Shown piece after piece: positions 37,261-47,917 of a stretch of 47,917 bases of DNA. This DNA comes from Trichinella spiralis. Lineage: Eukaryota > Nematoda > Enoplea > Trichinellida > Trichinellidae. The stretch covers positions 1,434,010 to 1,481,926 of the forward strand of contig CM012953.1 in assembly GCA_000181795.3 (NCBI GenBank), in the 5' to 3' direction. How positions within the stretch are numbered: position 1 is the stretch's first letter; each line of letters starts with the position of its first letter. Made by a program: the position numbers and the translations under genes. A model generated the notes under the pieces. The model ran no database searches, had not been told where the DNA came from, and worked only from the letters and a program-made list of their open reading frames with translations.

Positions 37261-39164
37261 ATGCTGAGCTACGTTAAGCTGCATACATATTTTATTTTAA
37301 TAGCAATTTCACAGTCACAAAATCCCAAATGCAGGCAAGCAGACGGTGGAGGTGATGTAGACTGGTTGGTTATTAAAAATTATTGGCAAAATAAAATACG
37401 ACACTATTGTTTTGCAGTTAGATGATAGTATTTTAGGGCAATATTATACAAAGCTCCTGGCCAAGCTTCAGGTAAAATCATCGTATCAACGAACGCTGGC
37501 GCATGGGCGAATGGAGCCGCAGTCCTTACACAACAGGGTGGACAATCGTTTGGAGTCACACTAGAACATGTTGTAGGGAATAACGATAACATAAAATTCC
37601 TTGCATACAACAATGTTCCACCAGGCATGCCCAACGTAAAAACAAAGTCAAATAGCAAAGGTATGAAAATGAATCTCCAAACTTTCAATATCAAGTTGTC
37701 CAACCATTTCAAGGAGTGATAATTCTGCAAACACCTGTTAATACTGATGCCGCTTCATGGATTGTCCATACTGTACCTGGATTTCCAGCTGCAAAAACGG
37801 GTTACAGCTGGCCAGTAGCTGAAAATGCTAACGGACATTTATTAATTTGTTTGACCATTTCAAAAAGCCAAATAAATGCCATAGGTTTGATTGACTTTTA
37901 TTCAAATTGTTAACACTGAATGTTATAAACACTTAATTTATATTTTAAAACATTCATTTCAAATGCACGTAAAATTATGCATTATAGTATTATTACGCAC
38001 CATCTTCCAAGAGTGAAATTGAAATTTTCAAATGTAATCATTTAATGGATCATTATCATATGTAATATAAATAAAAGATTTAGTTAACGGCACCTTAAAA
38101 AAAGGAACAACATTGTACTGATAGGTTGAATTGTATCTGATGGTACTTTTTGTTTAGCTGCATCATTGCTTCATTCTGAGCCTTTAGTACATTATAATGA
38201 TATTCCTGAAACTGAAACCGTAGGAATGCAATATTTCAAAAAATTATCAGATGGACAGTTTCCAACAGTTCCTCCATATTTGTCAAGACAATCGATTAAA
38301 ACAACAGGACAGCCTGCGGTAACTGTAAATGTTTACAGTAAGTCAGCAACATCTAGATATGGTAAGTAGTGTCAAAAAAGCAGTATGAAAATTTTATTTT
38401 TAATATATCAGGTAATCATGAATAAAAATGCATATTCAAAAAGAACAGTAAACGTTTGAAAAATAAAAATATTTGAATAATGTAAATTGAACTTTATAAA
38501 TTAATAAAACGCATATATATAAATTAAATATTATCTTTACTATGAGCATGTGATGATTGATTTATCAAATGTGCAAATAAAAAGATAGAGGAATACTTTT
38601 CAAGTTTCTGTAATACTGACAATGCGCCTTTGCATTCAGTGAAGCTTGAAAATAAAATTTTGTCCTTCTACACTTTAAAATATTAAGAAATATGTCATGA
38701 TATTTTACATTTGTTTTATCAATATGAAATATGTAGCAAGTAAATTATTCCACTTCAGAACAAATAAAATTAAATTTTTAGAAATATACAAGAGAGTGAT
38801 CGTAAAAGCTCTTAAAAAAACGATAAAAGTGTGGTCAAGAAGAGACAATAAACTGAAAGGAGACTGTAGAGTAGTGGAAAGAAATATTCGTTTAATCAAA
38901 AGCCCTGCTCCAGTTGGCGATCACAACACTAATCTTGATGCTGATTTGACGAATTGGGCTGTTTCTGATCCTGGAAATATATTTTGCTTCATTGATAGGC
39001 CATATGCTGTAAATTGATGGAAAAATTTTCAATAATTGAATTGCTAATTTTTTTCAATTTAGAAAAGCCAAACTGTCCAATCTGCGATGGCAGTTTGTAT
39101 TGATCAAGCTGCTATTTTTGCGAGATTTAATGACATTGCTGCTCAAGTTGAAAACTGCCTGTAG
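37261..39164 (+). CDS. DNase II-like secreted protein, gene B2
   Basis: Exons 37261-37364, 37437-37660, 37714-37884, 38158-38361, 38737-39008 and 39063-39164; 358 residues. It differs from B1 at a handful of residues: HTYFIL for HIYFIL in the signal peptide, GGGDVDW for GAGDVDW, LLHSEP for LLHAEP, KTTGQPAV for KTAGQPAV, LFHFRTN for LFHIRTN, IYKRV for IYRRV and AIFARF for AIFAKF. NSK and LTN replace the HxK motifs here as well; six cysteines kept. Plus strand, converging on C2. Confidence 0.9.
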
Positions 39165-41890
39165 TGAAAACATCCATGAAATGATATATCAGATATATTT
39201 AAATTTTGTTTATTGGTTGAACTTAAAGCTGCAGCGTTTCATATGAAATGTTATCTTTGTTGATTTGTTTGTGAACTGTTGCACATATAAGCATATCTTA
39301 TGCATAATATAATTTACCTGAAGTCGAATTTTTTCATTTGTGTTTCCATTTCTATGCGGCTGGTATATTGACTCCTCGGTTTAATGGCAGTTTCTATACT
39401 TTTTTTCTATGCTAATCTTTTTTTATTTTTCACAAAATATCATGTTGCAGATAATTCTTTAATTATTTCAAGTTATTCTTATTTAGTATTTTGCTTAATT
39501 TATTTGAGCAAATTTGTGAAACCTCAGAAACTGTACATTGTGATGTAAATGTTATATAATTTGATCCTTTTTAATGTTTTTCAGTGCATTTTAAATATTT
39601 ATTTCAATAAATCTGATTTTCAAGCTGTAATGTTACCAAATGGCTTCAATTCCATAAATCGTTGTCTTTATTTAATTTTACTTTACATTTGTCTTGCATC
39701 TACCTGCCAACATTATTAACAAATAGTTTCATAATTAAATTTGCAACAGTTAAAAAGGGTAGTAAAGTAATAAATGTAGGACTGATTTTTGTAATTTTAT
39801 AGATTTGCTACACACAATATGAATACGTATTTAGAAATAAATTTTAAACAGTATATTACTTTCCGTGTCCGAGTGTTGGTAATAACTTGATGACATATTT
39901 ACAACAATAGTTTGAAATAGTCATTTGCATTGATAGCAAAAGTGAAGTTAAGTTCATAATTTAATGATCACCTTAGTAATTTATTTGTTTGTTATAAAAA
40001 AATTTTTCAACTTTTTAAATAATTTTTATTTTATAACGTTGAAGATATTTTTATCATTTTCATAATTAGGTTTCCATCTGGCACATTAAAGTTAGCATTT
40101 ATGAACTGCAGATTTGTATTTATTCAAACAAACATGAAAATTTCAGTTATGTGTCGACTCGCTTGTCCTGCCTGCTCGTCCATCATTGCTCGTATTCACG
40201 TCTTGATGCGCGTTCTCTAGGCATGTTTGTATGCAGATCAAAACGCTGAAGAGATAATATGGCTCTGTTAAAGTTTAACAAATAGTACAAAACACAAGCG
40301 GGCACAACACACAGACTCTCTCATGTCTGAAACTTACTGCAAGCTGATAATGTAGTTCGTGTTGTTTTATACCGGTCGCTAACCGTAGCTGCTAGCATCA
40401 TCGCAAATTCAACCTAATTATTTTATGAATATTATGCAATTACTCATTTATCAGCAATGTAAAATTCTCATCTCCATTCAAATTATCGACATTTTCTAAT
40501 TAATTGAAATATTGCAATTTATAAAATTTGATTTTTTGTATCTGAAATACAGTAGGATCAGGTTAACACTATTAACGCGACAAACAATTTTCATGGAATG
40601 AAAATTTACATGTGCAATAGCATTATGTTGGGCTCAGTTAACGCAAACATCAAGCTCTGCTTAACAGGAATTTCATTTTAGTTTGAACAGTTTTTTTCCA
40701 AAAGCATTATTGTTTGTATTAGCTAAAATGCTCTGCATAACACGAACTTGAAAACCAAGCGATTTGTTCAAGCGCAACTTGATCTACTGCAATCTGTCTT
40801 CGATTCACTTGCTTAAGCTGAAAATTTTGTTGAGAACATAAAATTCAGTAATACCAGTAATCTTGAATTTTACAGAAAAACAATAATGATAACCAGTAAA
40901 CATGTAAAATAATGTCTAGCGCGTTTACAAAAATAATTTTCAACTTCAAGTATGGAAAAATTATTTGTTGATATGTTTTCTGCACATTTATAGCTCGCTC
41001 CTTTAATATGAGCAGTCATTTGGTACAAAATTACAAGCAAATACCTGACATTTCATTAACCTCAGTCCATTGTACGTGAAAAAAATGAATATATAATTTG
41101 ACATTGCTCTATTATTGCCCACTAAATTCACAGTTATTCATTTATATTATTCATTTGAAACAATAAAAACTTAGCAAGGTTTTATTCATATCATGACAAT
41201 AAAAAAGCTATAATGTTCAAAATAAAAATATTATTCAATAAAAATGATCAGTACGACAGAAACAGCTTTGGAAAGATCCATTGCCATATGCCACGCTATT
41301 CAATACTGCCGAATTACAGTTGAGCAACAGCTCAACTTCACATTTATAGAGTAGAACAATAAAGAGATTTTTCAAATAAGCAAAAAAAACATTTAAAAAT
41401 TGAAAAATAACCATTTATAAGAAAAAGTAGTATTGATTTAGAAAAAAATAAAAGAGTATTATTGGCAACATCTACTGAAATTTTTCAAAACAACTTTCCA
41501 TTTAAATAGTAAAATAAATCATTAATGGATCATAAGATATCAAATTAAAATAAAACAATTTTAAATAATTCCAAAACATTACGCGTTGCAGAATATTTTG
41601 TGACAAGAACATGAACAAGAAAGATCAGCACAGCGAGAAAAGTGCAGAAATAACAAATTAAAATCTCATTTTACCATTCAAGAAGTAAAAAAGAAAACTT
41701 TTATGCACATAATAAACATTTTCTAAAATATTTTCACGAATTCTAAATTGCATATAATATAACATAAGATGTACCATTGAATGCAAACAAAACAATTAAG
41801 ATAGGATTACATATTATATGCAACTATTTTTAGTTTAATCAGTAAACAAAATTTAAACAAGTCTGATATGTCATTTACAAAATATTTTCA
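39165..41890. other. Intergenic DNA between B2 and C2
   Basis: Aligns with 15072-17781. Near 40628 it has about 30 bp (GGGCTCAGTTAACGCAAAC and following) missing from copy 1. The G+C-richer island is at about 40150-40410. No gene recognised. Confidence 0.45.
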
Positions 41891-43769
41891 CTACGGGCAG
41901 TTTTCAACCTGAGCAGCAATATCATTAAATCTGGCGAAAATATCTGCTTGATCAATACAAACTGCCATCGCAGATTGGACAGTTTGGTTTTTCTAAATTA
42001 AAGATAAATTGTCATTTCAGTTATTAAAAATTTTTTAAATGTATTTACAGCATATGGCCTGTCAATGAGGCAAAATATATTTCCAGGATCAGAAACAGCC
42101 CAGTTTGTCAAATCAGCATCAAGATTAGTGTTGTGATTGCCAACTGGAGCAGGGCTTTTGATTAAACGAATATTTCTTTCCACTACTCTACAGTCTCCTT
42201 TCAGTTTATTGTCTCTTCTTGACCACACTTTTATCGTTTTTTTAAGAGCTTTTACGATCACTCTCCTGTATATTTCTAAAAATTTAATTTTATTTGTTCT
42301 GAAGTGGAATAATTTACTTGCTACATATTTTATATTGATAAAACAAATGCAAAATATCATAACTTGTTTTTTAATATTTTAAAGTGTAGAAGAATAAAAT
42401 TTTATTTTCAAGCTTCACTGAAAGCAAATGCGCATTGTCAGTATTACAGAAACTTGAAAAATATTCCTCTATCTTTTAATTTGCACATTTGATAAATCAA
42501 TCATCATACATTCATAGTAAATATAATATTTTATTAATATATATGCATTTATTAATTTGTAAATTTCAGTTTATATCATTCAAATATTTTGGTTTTTCAA
42601 ATTTGTATCTTCTTTTATGAGTATACATTTTCATTCATAATTGCATAAAGTATTAAAAATAAATTTTTCATACTGTTGTTTGCCACTACTTACCATATCT
42701 GGATGTTGCTGACTTGCTGTAAACGTTTACAGTTACCGCAGCCTGTGCTGCTGTTTTAATCGATTGCCTTGACAAATATGGAGGAACTGTAGGAAACTGT
42801 CCATCTGATAATTTTTTGAAATATTGCATTCCTACGGTTTCAGTTTCAGGAATATCATTATAATGTACTAAAGGCTCAGCACGAAGCAATGATGCAGCTA
42901 AACAAAAAGTACCATCAGATACATATTAAATGTATCAGTACAATCTTGTTCCTCTTTCTAAGGTGTCGTTAACTAAATCTTTCATTTATATTACATATGA
43001 TAACGGTCCATTAAGTGATTACACTTGAAAATTTTAATTTCACTCTTGGAAGAAGGTGCTAATTTTACGTGGAGTTGAAATGAATGTTTTATAAATATGA
43101 ATGAAAATATGAGTATTAACAATTTGAATAAAAGTCAATCAAACCTATGGCATTTATTTGGCTTTCTGAAATAGTTAAACAAATTAATAAATGTCCTTTA
43201 GCATTTTCAGCTACTGGCCAGCTGTAGCCCGTTTTTGCAGCTGGAAATCCAGGTACAGTATGAACAATCCATGAAGCGGCATCAGTATTAGGAGTTGTTT
43301 GCAGAATTATCACTCCTTAAAATGGTTGGACAATTTGATACTGAAAGTTTTGAGATTCACTTTCATACCTTTGCTATTTGACTTTGCTTTTACGTTGGGC
43401 ATGCCTGGTGGGACATTGTTGTATGCAAGAAATTTTATGTTATTGTCATTCCCTACAACATGTTCCAGGGTGACTCCAAACGACTGTTGGTCGCGTTGTG
43501 TTAGGTCCGCGTTTCCATCCACCCATGCACCGGCGCTATCTGAAACGATAATTTTGCCTCTGATTTGTCCTGGAGCTTTGTATAATATTGCCCTGAAAGC
43601 ACCCTAATGTGATGACAATTCAATAATGCTGTAATTTCTTTTTCAAATGAATTTTCGTAACTGACCAATCTACATTTGCAACGCCATTATTAGCTCGGCA
43701 TTTAGGATTTTGTGATTGTGTAAAGGTTATTAAAATAAAATATACGGGCAGCTGAACGTATTTCAGCAT
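41891..43769 (-). CDS. DNase II-like secreted protein, gene C2
   Basis: Exons 43666-43769, 43369-43592, 43145-43315, 42694-42897, 42049-42320 and 41891-41992; 358 residues. Signal peptide MLKYVQLPVYFILITFTQSQ. Exon 2 has the C-type block (RGKIIVSDSAGAWVDGNA) with GVTLEH and PPGMPNV, the usual residues changed in C1, and a private Ala in NVKAKSNSKG. Exon 3 starts VIILQTTPNTD. Exon 5 has IYRRV. Intron 3 carries the same variant pattern as A2 (AAACAAAAAGTA), not that of C1. The HxK sites are NSK and LTN and the six cysteines are intact. Confidence 0.9.
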
Positions 43770-46129
43770 TCGCTTTTCTCTTTGGATGATACAAACGCAT
43801 TATGATCATGACTTCAACGATTCTGACAAACATTTTCAATCTGTCTTTGATTTATTTATTAAACAGGGTTTGTTTATTTGCAATTAATGGTGATGATTGA
43901 CAGTGCCCATTTTTATTGATCCTTGTTTCCAGTATTTATTATAATTGTTATACCAACACCTATATAAATGCATAATTTTTCCATTAAACATGAATATCTC
44001 AATTAATACATAAAAATGTGCAATGAATTTTTTGTCAGATGAAAAGGAAGGAAAATGGAATGAAATAGAAAATTCATAAGTGGTTACCTGAAATTGATCA
44101 AATATTGCCGTTCTCTGAACTTTGTGCTACCATATGGCAACAACGACCGCAAAAAGGTTAATTTTTTTATAGTGAAAAAGAAGATGTTCACTAGTTTCAT
44201 CCACAAATTCCATGCCAAATTCCATGATTCACTGCGCTATAAATAACAAAAAGACATAAGCTAAGAAATCTTATATAGTTTTTATCTACATTAATTTTTA
44301 CTCATTTCTTAGAATGCATATTATTAATTATTATTGTTTATGAAATAATCAGTACCTAACTTCATAATATATTTAGGAAATAAAGGAAGTGGCAACAAAA
44401 TATGCATTTCTATTAGAAAACGGTGATCTCTTTCACCCCAACATAATCATCACATTTCTGCATGTAAATTCCATAAAGTTCAAAAATTTGCTTCTGTGTT
44501 AAGCTTATGCTGCTTTAGCTGTGATAATAGTGAATAGATCGCTAGTTCTTTGCCGCATTCACTTATGTACATGATCGAAGAATTAAGACTACTGTTCTAT
44601 AAATTGGCAGAATTAATACTGCTCGTCTCTCTCTCTATTAAAATTCTAACAGATAATAATACATTCTGAGAAATCAGTCAAATTTATTGCTGATCAATAA
44701 AATTACAATTATTTTGTTATTCATAAAAATGTACATGATAAGTAATTGTTTCATTAAATTATAGAGAATTTTAAAATAGTCTCCATTAATATTAATCAAA
44801 AATATGTTCGAAAATATATAAATTGATCATAATAAAATGCAATATTGCCTTTTATTCTTAACCCTCGAACTGGATTTTGGAGTATTTTAGAGTCAGGTGG
44901 CTTTTTAGTTTTTATATCTCTTCCCCTAATTAGATTGTATGAACTGTGACTTAGGAATGTTCTTCTAAAGCAACGGAAATCTTTATTCTAAATTTTTTTT
45001 TAATTTATTGTAGTCTGTTATGTATTATGATGGCTGAGAGTAAAAAAATCGCAATTTGAACCTTTTGGGTATTTTTCAACATACCAATTTCTAGCTATTA
45101 TGTATACAATTTTCAAAATAGACTACTTCCATTCAAATCTTTTATGAGCAAAAATTTGTTGGGCGTCAAAACATGCCAAAACCATACACATAATTAAATG
45201 ATGCCAAACAAGCATGTAAACAGTAATTGTAAACAAATTGCACAAAAGTTGTTTAAAACCAATAAAATATAGTAACCAATAAAATCACTTCGCCAATCAG
45301 AAATTACTAATAGTCACTTAATTGTTACAAATAATTTATTCATCCGAATTGCTTAATAGTGCGTTAAGTGGGTAGCCAAACCCAACCTATTCGTTCGTTA
45401 AAGTTATCTACAAAACAGTAAATTATACATGTGAATGATATTTCATTGAAGAACAAAAATTTTATTTCTTTTAAACAGTCTTGTGGTGCAGTATAATTTC
45501 TAAATCCTTCTGAATTTTACATTCCCTCAGCATTTCAAATTATAAAGAAATGCAGAACAATTAACTAGGTAAATAACAGTAGTGAATTATCCTAACCCCA
45601 AAATAAGTGGCACTTTATTTTTACTTCTACATAGCCTTATTATATTTCTTAAAAAACACAGATATTTGTTTTACAACTAGTATTTGAAAACAATTCGTTT
45701 ACCTATGCATTACTCAGCACATAGTTTTTGAAACTGTCTTCCAAAACATAGTTCATCAACAAAATGTTTGAGATTGGTGAGGTTCTGAACAAAAGATAAA
45801 ATACTAATAATAAAAATGGATAAAAATGGACCAATCATGCAATCAGACAGATTCATAAGAATTAATAAGATTTCCGTTTTCCTAGAATAAAAGCTTCAAA
45901 ATGCCGAAATTTTCACTTCCGGTTGTAAATAAAAACTCACTTATCCTCGTCTACTACTGTAAATGCTGTTTCCAAAAAGACTTTATAAAACGCAATGCTT
46001 GACGAAAAAATTAATTAATAATTTTTTTGGCAAAACTCTGCTTTAAAAAATGTGATGAAAGCATTCTACCATTCATAGAAAATAAATTTATGAGATTTCA
46101 ATGATTAAAAACCTGAGAATCATTTAAAA
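43770..46129. other. Upstream DNA of C2 and of the third polyubiquitin locus
   Basis: Aligns with 19653-20026 joined to 20851-22825; the hAT-like segment of copy 1 is absent, with the join near 44145 (CAACGACCGCAAAAAGG). It also has the single piggyBac-like end TTAACCCTCGAACTGG near 44858. No gene recognised. Confidence 0.5.
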
Positions 46130-47641
<1,512 letters not shown>

Positions 47642-47917
47642 CTCAAGACATTATTTGGTCGACTTATAGATAAAAATATTATTCTTTAGTTCTTCTTCTG
47701 TATCAATTCCCACCTATAAAACTACTCACTATGCTATTCGCATATCCCTATTTTATGAATAAAAATGATAGTTTCACCACCAGACGTACCATCCCATTAA
47801 ATCAAAAATCGCAGATTTCTCCATAATATATTCTTTACTTGATCTTTTTGGGATGATCGCACCATACTACTAATTCTACTACATCCTCCTTATCCTTACG
47901 TTATTTAACCTACTTTA
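47642..47917. other. Unmatched window end
   Basis: This DNA matches no other part of the window. It may be unrelated flanking sequence or low-quality contig end. No feature recognised. Confidence 0.4.

Overview
The window looks like genomic DNA of a parasitic nematode of the Trichinella type. The sequence is AT-rich, genes carry short introns (50-75 bp is common), and there are several copies of a secreted DNase II-like gene, a family known to be hugely expanded in Trichinella. The genus is an inference from that expansion and the genome style, not from a database match. No bacterial genes, CRISPR arrays, rRNAs or tRNAs were seen.

The layout is two tandem direct copies of a segment of about 23.5 kb. 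Each begins and ends inside a polyubiquitin locus. Order in copy 1: polyubiquitin 3' end (1-1250), DNase II-like gene A1 (minus, 2802-4696), piggyBac-like MITE (5890-6484), REEP5/Yop1-like gene (plus, 6521-7084), SNARE gene USE1 (minus, 8130-9412), dead hAT transposon (about 10717-12780), DNase II-like gene B1 (plus, 13167-15071), DNase II-like gene C1 (minus, 17782-19652), a second hAT-like remnant (about 20097-20830), and a complete polyubiquitin gene (22850-24592). Copy 2 repeats this order: A2 26400-28273, REEP 30098-30661, USE1 32237-33511, hAT 34817-36870, B2 37261-39164, C2 41891-43769, polyubiquitin from 46149 to the window end. It has an 819-base N gap at 31286-32104 and lacks the second hAT-like remnant.

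The most interesting content is the set of six DNase II-like genes. All share one six-exon structure that gives a 358-residue secreted protein, close to the usual DNase II length. All keep the six cysteines expected to form the three disulfides, but all have lost both HxK motifs of the active site (NSK and LTN instead). They look like a maintained family of secreted pseudo-nucleases. Their sequences are mosaics, which suggests gene conversion among A, B and C copies.

The polyubiquitin gene is also unusual. Every repeat has an intron at the same place (after the first base of Gly47), the repeats differ from each other in protein sequence (positions 22, 28, 55, 58), and the last repeat is followed by a 44-residue tail made of decayed ubiquitin sequence.

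REEP5 (ER membrane shaping) and USE1 (Golgi-to-ER SNARE) are single-copy housekeeping genes elsewhere. Here each is duplicated with the segment, and both copies are open. The tandem duplication may be real, for example from unequal crossing-over between ubiquitin repeats, or it may be an assembly of two haplotypes end to end; the sequence alone does not decide.
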